NCBI GenBank assembly: GCA_028704125.1
Contig: JAQVLM010000235.1
Span: 1-5,640, forward strand
DNA: 5,640 nt
Reading direction: 5' to 3'
Origin: Opitutales bacterium
Lineage (GTDB): Bacteria > Verrucomicrobiota > Verrucomicrobiia > Opitutales > JAFGAQ01
The notes below the pieces were generated by a model. That model did no database searches, had not been told where the DNA came from, and worked only from the letters and a program-made list of their open reading frames with translations. The position numbers and the translations under genes were made by a program. The stretch's first letter is position 1; each line of letters starts with the position of its first letter. Below, in pieces: positions 1-5,345 of the stretch.

Positions 1-507
1 TGCCTTGATCTGCCACATCGACTTCTCGGTGCGGATTTTCTCCTGTAGGCGGAGCATGCCGTCGATCAGCGCTTCCGGACGGGGTGGGCATCCACTGATA
101 TAGACATCCACTGGAAGGATCCGGTCGACACCCTGCAGCACAGCGTAGGACCGGTACATTCCGCCAGAAGAGGCGCATGCGCCCATTGCGACCACCCATT
201 TGGGCTCGGCCATCTGGTCGTAAATGCGGCGGACTGCCTCCGCCATTTTGTAGGTGACGGTGCCGGCTACGATCATGCAGTCCGACTGGCGAGGCGAGAA
301 CCGCATCACTTCCATTCCGAAACGCGCGATGTCGAATTTACTCGCACCCACGCCCATGAGTTCAATTGCACAACAGGCCAAGCCCATCGGCATCGGCCAG
401 ACGGAGTTGCTGCGAACCCAGTTGATGACGGCGTCGGCCGACGAGAAGATCACATTGCCTTCGATTTTGCTGTTGTACCCGACTTCCTGTTCTGTCGCTT
501 TTGTCAT
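1..507 (-). CDS. nuoB: NADH-quinone oxidoreductase subunit B (NuoB), 3' end cut by window edge
   Basis: NuoB is the peripheral-arm complex I subunit that carries iron-sulfur cluster N2, the last cluster before the quinone site on the cytoplasmic face of the membrane. The visible 169 codons read from an ATG at 507 and run off the left edge without a stop. The four expected N2 ligands are present: the adjacent pair C45-C46 in GLACCAIEL, C111 in MGACASSGG, and C140 in SGCPPRPE. The FGMEVMRFSPRQSD quinone-site segment is also conserved. Homologues are usually about 160-220 residues, so little is likely missing beyond the edge. An AGGA lies a few bases upstream of the start. The gene follows nuoA with a 53-base gap in the standard nuoA-nuoB order, so nuoC or nuoCD is expected just outside the window. 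Identification is near certain. Confidence 0.97.
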   Translation of the reverse strand, partial: MTKATEQEVGYNSKIEGNVIFSSADAVINWVRSNSVWPMPMGLACCAIELMGVGASKFDIARFGMEVMRFSPRQSDCMIVAGTVTYKMAEAVRRIYDQMAEPKWVVAMGACASSGGMYRSYAVLQGVDRILPVDVYISGCPPRPEALIDGMLRLQEKIRTEKSMWQIKA

Positions 508-560
508 GGTCCTGCTGGAAATACAATTTGGATGCTGGTGCGGTTGATCTGCTCCGTGTG

Positions 561-980
561 TTATTTCTCCCACTCAATGGCTCCCTTGCGCAGTTCGTAA
601 ACCAAACCGATGGTGAGAACCGCTATGAAGGCCAGCATGGGAACCAGAATCGGGAGTCCGTTGGACAGGAAATCCCGGTAAACCATGGCCCAGGGAAGGA
701 GGAATACCACTTCAATGTCGAAAAGGATGAATAGCATCGCTGCCACGTAGAACTTCACGCCGAAACGCGTCTTCGCATTGCCGATCGGTATCATTCCGCA
801 CTCATATGCGGAGTCCTTGATCCGGTTCCCGCGCATGCGTTGACCGAAAATGTGGCTCACAATGATGATCCCCACCGCCATTGAGACGGCGATCACAATC
901 TGCACGGCAATCGGAATGTAGCTGCTGGCTTCAGGCATATCCTGCCCAATGAACGCCGCTCCCATCGAAGCCGCAAGCAC
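561..980 (-). CDS. nuoA: NADH-quinone oxidoreductase subunit A (NuoA)
   Basis: NuoA (ND3 homologue) is a small membrane-arm subunit of complex I near the quinone cavity and the first proton channel. The protein has three predicted membrane helices at about residues 21-45, 74-99 and 110-130. The hallmark loop after helix 1 reads AYECGMIPIGNAKTRFGVKFY, and the FDIE motif in helix 2 supplies the conserved acidic residues D88 and E90. The 139-residue length is normal for the family. The start is uncertain. The longest form uses GTG at 980, preceded by a strong GGAGGGG about 11 bases upstream. ATG codons at 965 and 938 are alternatives, and the one at 938 sits directly behind GGCAGGAT. All three retain the full fold. 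It is the first gene of the operon, so its promoter should lie to the right of 980. Identity is certain; only the start is open. Confidence 0.95.
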   Translation of the reverse strand: MLAASMGAAFIGQDMPEASSYIPIAVQIVIAVSMAVGIIIVSHIFGQRMRGNRIKDSAYECGMIPIGNAKTRFGVKFYVAAMLFILFDIEVVFLLPWAMVYRDFLSNGLPILVPMLAFIAVLTIGLVYELRKGAIEWEK

Positions 981-1042
981 AAAAAACCGGGTCCCCTCCG
1001 ATAGGGCCTGAACATCAGTGCGGGGAAAAGGGATTTGTTTTT

Positions 1043-1071
1043 GTTATGATCGATAAGAGTCTGCAAAACAA
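1043..1071 (-). promoter_or_regulatory. candidate sigma70-like promoter for nuoAB
   Basis: On the minus strand, TTGTTT (1071-1066) is followed after 17 bases by CATAAC (1048-1043). This matches the -35 consensus at three positions and the -10 consensus at four, with ideal spacing. Transcription would begin near 1036, about 55 bases before the GTG start of nuoA. The match is weak and is proposed mainly because it is well placed at the head of the nuo operon. Confidence 0.22.
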
Positions 1072-1165
1072 GATCCCATCGGTGGCGCAGAGATGTTTCT
1101 GGCACTTCAAAACCATAGCACGCCCTGATTCCGGTATTTTGGAAATCGGATAAGACTCGATCATG

Positions 1166-1176
1166 TTGAAATTCAA
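1166..1176. repeat. 11-bp palindrome TTGAAATTCAA
   Basis: This is a perfect inverted repeat of TTGAA/TTCAA around one central base. It lies in the nuoA-mscS intergenic region, 34 bases centre to centre from a second AT-rich palindrome with a similar TGAA/TTCA edge. It could be a binding site for a dimeric regulator, or a chance occurrence in AT-rich DNA. Confidence 0.35.
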
Positions 1177-1198
1177 ACTTTTACATCCTTCAATGGGG

Positions 1199-1211
1199 TG
1201 AATTTAATTCA
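1199..1211. repeat. 13-bp palindrome TGAATTTAATTCA
   Basis: This is a perfect inverted repeat of TGAATT/AATTCA around a central T. It shares the TGAA...TTCA outer bases with the palindrome at 1166-1176. The two could be paired operator sites, or could pair with each other in RNA (AAATTC at 1169-1174 with GAATTT at 1200-1205). Chance is a real alternative given the base composition. Confidence 0.35.
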
Positions 1212-1349
1212 ATACCCTTGCATGCCCCTCCCAAAAAAAATCCATAAGGTTTTATTAGACTCGCTGTGAATTATTCCATCTGCTCACCTGCGGCTTCACT
1301 CTTTTTCGCTATTTCAAGTCTAGAGCATCTTTCGCTTGGGTTGAACAGT

Positions 1350-1377
1350 GAGTCTGTGTCCTAACAGGACGATTCTC
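1350..1377. other. imperfect hairpin in the mscS upstream region
   Basis: A perfect 5-bp stem GTCCT/AGGAC (1358-1362 with 1366-1370) closes a three-base AAC loop. It is extended outward by a T-G wobble and, beyond a small internal loop, by GAG/CTC (1350-1352 with 1375-1377). No T-run follows immediately, so a standard intrinsic terminator is unlikely. It lies upstream of the candidate mscS promoter and so would not be in that transcript if the promoter call is right. Confidence 0.3.
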
Positions 1378-1432
1378 TCTTTCCTAGTGCTTATGGTCGC
1401 ACCCGTTTTTATGCCTCCATGGGTCTGCGGGG

Positions 1433-1460
1433 TTGACCTTTGTTTCTAAAACCATAGGCT
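1433..1460 (+). promoter_or_regulatory. candidate promoter for mscS
   Basis: TTGACC (1433-1438) is a five-of-six match to the -35 consensus. TAGGCT (1455-1460) lies 16 bases downstream and is a poor -10 match. Transcription would begin near 1467, which fits translation from the ATG at 1506 but leaves almost no leader for the upstream ATG at 1470. The poor -10 keeps confidence low. Confidence 0.25.
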
Positions 1461-1493
1461 TACGCCTTCATGGAGACTAAAGCAGAAAACACC

Positions 1494-1498
1494 GGAGA
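1494..1498 (+). promoter_or_regulatory. ribosome binding site that decides the mscS start
   Basis: GGAGA lies 7 bases before the ATG at 1506, an ideal Shine-Dalgarno distance. The in-frame ATG at 1470, which would add 12 polar residues (METKAENTGDSL), has no such sequence before it. This supports 1506 as the true start of mscS. Confidence 0.7.
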
Positions 1499-1505
1499 CT
1501 CTTTG

Positions 1506-2327
1506 ATGGGTTTTGATTTTGGGCCATTGATCCAACTCTTTGTGGATCGGGGATTGGACATCTTGTTTGGTGTCATCATCCTGATTCTTGGCTTTTGGTT
1601 GTCCAGGATCGTAAGCCGGACGGTGGTTTTCGCGATGGAGAAACGCAAGGTGGATCCGTTGATCCGGGGGTTCCTGCGCAATATCATCTATTACGCGATC
1701 ATTGTCGCAGCGGTAATCGCGGCGGTTACAAAGATGGGCATTCCAACCACTTCATTTGTTGCGGTGTTGGGTGCTGCCGGCCTTGCCATAGGTCTTGCGC
1801 TGCAGGGATCACTTTCGAATTTCGCATCCGGCATCCTATTGCTGATCTTCCATCCTTTCAGGGTCAGTGACTATGTGACGGTTGGCGGCGCGTCCGGATT
1901 TGTTGAAGAGATCGGCTTGCTTCTCACCACGCTGAGAACCCCCGACAACAAGACGATCTTTGTTCCGAATTCAAGTGTGCTCGGAGATACTATCACGAAC
2001 AATTCCCTTAAACCCACGCGCCGGGTGGATATGGTTTTCGGGATCGGGTATCAGGACGACATCAATCTGGCCAAAGGAATTATCAACCGCTTGTTGGAAG
2101 CGGATGACCGGATCCTGAAGGATCCGGCCCCGACGGTTGCGGTGGCAGAACTCGGAGAGAGCAGCGTCAATATCGTCTGCAGGCCTTGGGTGAACGGCGA
2201 GCACTACTGGGACGTGCTTTTTGAGCTCAATGAAAAGGTGAAGCAGTCCTTTGATGCCGAGGGCGTGAGTATCCCGTTTCCGCAGCGCGATGTGCACCTC
2301 TATACAGAGACCGGGAAGGCGGAGTGA
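1506..2327 (+). CDS. mscS: small-conductance mechanosensitive channel, MscS family
   Basis: MscS channels are inner-membrane homoheptamers that open under membrane tension and release solutes during osmotic downshock. The 273-residue protein is close to E. coli MscS in length (286) and architecture, without the extra domains of large MscK/MscM-type proteins. Membrane helices lie at about residues 15-38, 56-76 and 84-115. The third carries the pore-lining glycine/alanine pattern GAAGLAIGLALQGSLSN, closely matching E. coli. The beta domain follows, with the family motif IFVPNS (151-156), then the alpha/beta C-terminal vestibule with DDRILKDPAPTVAVAELG and ending FPQRDVHLY. The start at 1506 is chosen over an in-frame ATG at 1470 because GGAGA sits 7 bases upstream; using 1470 would add 12 polar residues. 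It is a single-gene unit, converging on aarF. Family assignment is very secure; gating behaviour is inferred. Confidence 0.95.
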   Translation: MGFDFGPLIQLFVDRGLDILFGVIILILGFWLSRIVSRTVVFAMEKRKVDPLIRGFLRNIIYYAIIVAAVIAAVTKMGIPTTSFVAVLGAAGLAIGLALQGSLSNFASGILLLIFHPFRVSDYVTVGGASGFVEEIGLLLTTLRTPDNKTIFVPNSSVLGDTITNNSLKPTRRVDMVFGIGYQDDINLAKGIINRLLEADDRILKDPAPTVAVAELGESSVNIVCRPWVNGEHYWDVLFELNEKVKQSFDAEGVSIPFPQRDVHLYTETGKAE

Positions 2328-2425
2328 TAAGGTGTCAGTCCAGGTAACAATGGCAGTCTGGATGTCTGCTTTCCCGTGCTAATGGGAGGCTGTGTGATGG
2401 TCTTGTCTTGTCGTCATTGCGTGTG

Positions 2426-3712
2426 TCAGGTTTCGAGTTGGAACCTTCCCTTAGCCTGGATTGCCGCGAGCATACGGATGAGTCCGTGGATGGTTCGCCC
2501 CGCATAAACAAAGCGGCTCTGGTAGCGATTGAGGGATTGCATAAGGCGCCGGTCAATATTTCCGGCTGTTTTGAAGTAGTCATCCGATTGGGAGAAGTCG
2601 AATCCGCCGGGGTCGAAAGGACGGCGTACACAGGTGATCCAGTCTTCCATAATGGAGCATCTTGTTTTCGCCGGCATCTTTTCGCGGAAATGAAACCCGA
2701 AGGTTTCGGCGGCCCGAGATGCCAGAGCTTGCACCGGGACGCGGTCCGGCGAGATCAAGTCGAGCAGGGCTTCGCGTGTCTCGGAAGTGAGGTGGCAGAC
2801 GCAGCCAAAATCGAGGATGCCGAGGCGTCCGTCGTTCATAAAGAGGTAGTTTCCCGGATTCGGGTCGGCGTGGAGGCAAGAAAGCCGATTCAGGCTGAAC
2901 ACGAATGCATCTGCGAGTGCCTGGCCGAAATGGTTGCGTTGTTCTTCGGACGGTTGAGTATCGAGCCACTCCCGGAGGTGTAGACCTGAAATGCGGGTTG
3001 TTGTGAGAATGCGCTCACAGGAAAGCCCGGGAATGACCGCAGGTATCGTGAATCGATCGGGGGGAAGCGTCTCGAGAAATATCCTGGTGTTGGCAGCTTC
3101 GCGGGTGTAGTCGAGCTCTTCCCGGATGGTTCGCTCGACTATTGGGATGGTATCCTCAAACAGCGGAAAGTATGGGGTTGGGCGAAGGAGTGTTTTGAGC
3201 CACTGAATGTCGGATGCAATTCCTTCGGCTATTCCGGGATACTGAATCTTCACGGCAAGCATTTTCCCATCCGGATGGGTGGCCGCATGGACTTGTCCCA
3301 GACTGGCTGCAGCGAAGGGAGTGAGGTCCAGATTTATTAGTCTGTTCCGGTATTGGGGTCCAATTTGGGTTCGAATCACTTTTAGGGCCAGGGCGCGGTT
3401 GATCGGCGGAACCTGGTAGCACGCTTTGGCGAGTTCACACCGGACCGACTCTGGAAACCATTCGGCTTCGAGTGCAAGGACCTGAGCAACTTTCAGGGCG
3501 GTTCCCCTGAGGGTGGCGAGCGCTTTGAACAGGATATCCGCAAGTTCCCTGGTGTTGTCCGTCTCGGCCTCTTCACGCTGGGATTCCGTGATAAACGGGC
3601 GCCTTGTAATGTGCATGGCCCGATGGATCCCAGCCTTTGCGGTTGCGGCTCCGAGAATGATCCCCCGGCGGGTTTTTCCCATCGGAATCGCGTGATCTCC
3701 GTTATCGCTCAT
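2426..3712 (-). CDS. ABC1/ADCK/UbiB (AarF) family atypical kinase
   Basis: This 428-residue protein belongs to the UbiB protein-kinase-like family, whose best-known members (UbiB, Coq8, ADCK3) are ATPases that support isoprenoid-quinone synthesis. Motifs appear in order: the N-terminal K-x-G-Q element as K74-V-A-Q77, the alanine-rich loop AAASLGQVHAA (134-144), the ATP-site lysine K155 in LAVKIQYPG, the family ExD as E199-L-D201, the HxD-type catalytic loop HADPNPGN (281-288), and the metal-binding D301-F-G303. All kinase-fold residues are therefore present. The family glycine in KxGQ is alanine here. No C-terminal transmembrane helices are evident, unlike E. coli UbiB (546 residues), so a soluble or peripheral protein is likely. 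It starts 10 bases after the tetR stop and is probably co-transcribed with it. The ribosome binding site is weak. Family is secure; substrate and pathway are unknown, so no ubiB symbol is given. Confidence 0.93.
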   Translation of the reverse strand: MSDNGDHAIPMGKTRRGIILGAATAKAGIHRAMHITRRPFITESQREEAETDNTRELADILFKALATLRGTALKVAQVLALEAEWFPESVRCELAKACYQVPPINRALALKVIRTQIGPQYRNRLINLDLTPFAAASLGQVHAATHPDGKMLAVKIQYPGIAEGIASDIQWLKTLLRPTPYFPLFEDTIPIVERTIREELDYTREAANTRIFLETLPPDRFTIPAVIPGLSCERILTTTRISGLHLREWLDTQPSEEQRNHFGQALADAFVFSLNRLSCLHADPNPGNYLFMNDGRLGILDFGCVCHLTSETREALLDLISPDRVPVQALASRAAETFGFHFREKMPAKTRCSIMEDWITCVRRPFDPGGFDFSQSDDYFKTAGNIDRRLMQSLNRYQSRFVYAGRTIHGLIRMLAAIQAKGRFQLET

Positions 3713-3722
3713 GTCGGGTCGC

Positions 3723-4538
3723 CTATTTCCGAGATGTTCTTTTTGAAACCTTCCCCTTGGCTGATGCTTGAGTGGTTGAGGCTGGTTTCGGACGGCTATT
3801 AGATTTTGATTTTTCAGTTTTGGCAGCTTGCTTTTCGGAAAGGCCTGGAGTCATTAGGCGGAATAACTGATCGGCGTTTCCGAATAGGTGTCCCTTTAAG
3901 AGGAAGATGAGGATATCGGCTGTTTTCGGAAGGATGCCGGACTTCAGGATGGAAGTCAAAAGATCGAGGGATAGATCGATGAGTTGGCTGGTTCGATGGA
4001 ATCCTTCGCTCTCATCTCTCAGCCAGTGGATGATTATAAGGTTTTTGTAGTCTTCAATCAGGTGGGCAAAAAAGGACAAGAGCGCATGAGGTGTCGCCTC
4101 CGGATCCCCATCTTCCTGTTGGATCAGACTTGTTACCCAGTCGCTGAATTTTTCCCTTGCCGGTCGTAGGTCCGAAAAACTGCGCATGGGTGAGTCCATG
4201 ATCGCCCGAAATGCTCCGGAAACGAATTCACGATCCGGAAGGAATGATTCAAGCAGCAGTTCCAGGTATGTCTGGATGCTTTCTTTGAATCCGAAAGCTT
4301 CGAATCCTTCGATTTGGTCGATTTCATCGAAGGTTTGTTCCTGCCTCATTTCGAAGTAGGCGAAATAGATACGTTCCTTGGTTGGAAAATAGCTGTAGAT
4401 GGTCCCAGGTGAGTACCCGGCCCGGGAGGATATCTCCCGCATCGTGGCGCCCGCGAAACCCTTTTCTGTGAAGAGCAGGATGGCGCTTTCGAGAAGGTTT
4501 TGCCGGACAATTGCTTTTTGGTCGCTGGAGATTTTCAT
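3723..4538 (-). CDS. TetR/AcrR family transcriptional regulator with basic C-terminal tail
   Basis: TetR-family proteins are dimeric, usually ligand-responsive repressors. Residues about 12-60 form the N-terminal DNA-binding domain, with the typical run AILLFTEKGFAGATMREIS, then AGYSPGTIYSYFPTKE as recognition helix and following turn. The rest (about 65-232) is a mostly helical ligand/dimer domain that I cannot place in a subfamily. The protein is 271 residues, longer than the common 190-220. Part of the excess is a tail from about residue 236 rich in Lys, Ser, Ala and Thr, with nine Lys and three Arg in 36 residues and one acidic residue. The tail is probably disordered. The gene is first in a unit with aarF and divergent from the PNPOx-like gene, so it likely represses its own operon and perhaps the divergent gene. 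No Shine-Dalgarno sequence is visible before the ATG. Family is secure; ligand is unknown. Confidence 0.93.
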   Translation of the reverse strand: MKISSDQKAIVRQNLLESAILLFTEKGFAGATMREISSRAGYSPGTIYSYFPTKERIYFAYFEMRQEQTFDEIDQIEGFEAFGFKESIQTYLELLLESFLPDREFVSGAFRAIMDSPMRSFSDLRPAREKFSDWVTSLIQQEDGDPEATPHALLSFFAHLIEDYKNLIIIHWLRDESEGFHRTSQLIDLSLDLLTSILKSGILPKTADILIFLLKGHLFGNADQLFRLMTPGLSEKQAAKTEKSKSNSRPKPASTTQASAKGKVSKRTSRK

Positions 4539-4563
4539 GGAAGCGTTCGAAACTAATAAGGAA

Positions 4564-4593
4564 CTGATATTGAAAAAATGCTTGAAAAGTCAA
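4564..4593 (-). promoter_or_regulatory. candidate promoter for tetR-aarF
   Basis: On the minus strand, TTGACT (4593-4588, five of six to consensus) is followed after 18 bases by TATCAG (4569-4564, four of six). The start of transcription would fall near 4557, about 19 bases before the tetR ATG. The -35 box overlaps the inverted repeat TTGA-N4-TCAA, so a repressor bound there would block this promoter. Confidence 0.45.
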
Positions 4594-4595
4594 TC
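4580..4595. promoter_or_regulatory. candidate TetR operator
   Basis: TTGA (4582-4585) and TCAA (4590-4593) form a perfect inverted repeat around AAAG. The outer pair G4580/C4595 also matches, with one mismatch between. A wider repeat, ATTGA (4569-4573) with TCAAT (4590-4594), and a direct TTGAAAA repeat at 4570 and 4582 overlap it. TetR proteins usually bind such dyads between their own gene and a divergent gene. The dyad is short, so the call is tentative. Confidence 0.3.
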
Positions 4596-4627
4596 GAATA
4601 AGAATCAATTACACAAAACGATATGCT

Positions 4628-5098
4628 ATGAAAGCCGATCACTTTGAGAAACTAAGAGCGATGTTCAACGGAATACGGCCCTTGAAGGGGGAATTGGTTG
4701 CTTTTGCGACCCATGATCCGGAAGGGGGTCCCAACATCGCTCCGGTTGGGTCCATGCGTGTGGTGGACGAACACACCATTCATGTGCTGCAGGGGATGCT
4801 TCCGCGTACCATGGCGAACCTGAGAAAGAACCCTCGGGCGGTTTTTTGCGTGTGGAAGCGGCCCACGCTTGCAGGAATCCTCAAGTCGGTTGCCGGTAAG
4901 GAGGATGCGTGTGCCGGGTATCGGGTTTACGCGCAGCTCATCGAAGAGGTGGACGATCCGGATGCTATCGAGCGTGAAATTTGCCACATTCTCCCGCGGA
5001 TTCCCTGGGTGGCACGCAGTGCCATGAGACAGTTTTTCAGAAAAAACCTCCGGAAGCTGCTAAGCTTTTCTATCCAAGACATCCGCGAAATCGGATAA
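4628..5098 (+). CDS. pyridoxamine 5'-phosphate oxidase-like FMN-binding split-barrel protein
   Basis: This 156-residue protein resembles small flavin-binding split-barrel proteins of the PNPOx superfamily. Residues 20-75 give the usual pattern: a first strand LVAFATHDPEGGPNIAPVG, a second strand IHVLQG, then the conserved helix MLPRTMANLRKNPRAVFCVW, in which the segment around T61-N64 is where FMN phosphate binding is expected. The C-terminal strand FSIQDIREI closes the barrel as in relatives. Between them is a basic stretch at about 130-144 (RSAMRQFFRKNLRKL) that may be an amphipathic helix. It is too short and divergent to be a true PdxH; possible roles are flavin reductase, F420/FMN-linked oxidoreductase or heme-related binding. 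It is divergent from tetR, 89 bases away, and may share its regulator. No ribosome binding site is evident before the ATG; a second in-frame ATG at 4661 would remove 11 residues. Fold is likely; function is unknown. Confidence 0.82.
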   Translation: MKADHFEKLRAMFNGIRPLKGELVAFATHDPEGGPNIAPVGSMRVVDEHTIHVLQGMLPRTMANLRKNPRAVFCVWKRPTLAGILKSVAGKEDACAGYRVYAQLIEEVDDPDAIEREICHILPRIPWVARSAMRQFFRKNLRKLLSFSIQDIREIG

Positions 5099-5345
5099 TT
5101 GTTGATGTCTTCCGGTTTGTTGGGGGAAGGGTGTGTGATGTCGCCCGGATTGAGTGGCGATCTAATTGGGCCCGACGATGGCTCTGCGCACGTCGGAATT
5201 GGCCCCTTTTTGCGAGCTTGCGGATTGTGGTGCGAGTTCCGACGATCGGGGAATGGCTGACAAAATAGCGAAAAAAGATTAAATCCAGTTGCGTTTGATG
5301 CTTTCAGATTGAAGCTTTTGAGGACAGTTTTTATTCGTATTAACA
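5099..5345. other. intergenic region ahead of the GH5 gene
   Basis: These 247 bases contain the terminator-like hairpin at 5168-5211 and a competing arm at 5235-5244. Near the right end are weak promoter-like elements: TTGAAG (5309-5314) with TATTCG (5332-5337) at 17-base spacing, a poor -10 match. AGGA (5321-5324) lies over 20 bases from the GH5 start, too far for a normal ribosome binding site. No ORF of note is present. Confidence 0.5.
5168..5211 (+). terminator. terminator-like hairpin downstream of the PNPOx-like gene
   Basis: GGGCC (5168-5172) pairs with GGCCC (5201-5205), and CGACG (5173-5177) pairs with CGTCG (5191-5195). The 3' arm has a five-base bulge (5196-5200) and the loop is 13 bases. 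A run of five T follows at 5207-5211. The position, 70 bases after the stop of the upstream gene, suits a rho-independent terminator. The bulge weakens the stem, and the 3' arm can pair elsewhere (see 5235-5244). Confidence 0.5.

Larger units (their letters stand above)
981..1505. other. long divergent intergenic region between nuoA and mscS
   Basis: These 525 bases separate the divergently transcribed nuoA and mscS. No convincing gene or known RNA is recognisable. Visible items are weak promoter candidates at both ends, two AT-rich palindromes (centres 1171 and 1205), an A8 tract at 1233-1240, and an imperfect hairpin at 1350-1377. Small ORFs such as the 35-codon one at 1046-1153 lack a clear ribosome binding site. 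The stretch probably carries the control elements for nuo and mscS. It is longer than two simple promoters need, so a small RNA or structured leader is possible but not shown. Confidence 0.6.

Noticed and set aside
893..1105. 70-residue minus-strand frame overlapping the nuoA start
   Set aside because: It overlaps nuoA in another frame, is rich in Arg/Leu/Pro in a way typical of shadow frames, and has no recognisable family.
1163..1201. 12-codon possible leader peptide (MLKFKLLHPSMG)
   Set aside because: It has no ribosome binding site, no regulatory codon pattern, and no downstream attenuator hairpin in register with it.
1218..1258. promoter-like TTGCAT followed by AT-rich sequence around 1241-1258
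   Set aside because: No hexamer at 16-18 base spacing resembles a -10 box, so it does not stand as a promoter.
2328..2425. possible bidirectional terminator between the convergent mscS and aarF genes
   Set aside because: Only short stems such as GCAG/CTGC (about 2353-2373) and TCCAG/CTGGA are visible, without a solid GC-rich stem plus T-run in either direction. Termination must occur here or nearby, but no site can be supported.
2408..2983. 191-residue open frame on the plus strand
   Set aside because: It lies entirely antisense to the aarF kinase, whose motifs are unmistakable, and its translation has no recognisable domain. It is a shadow frame.
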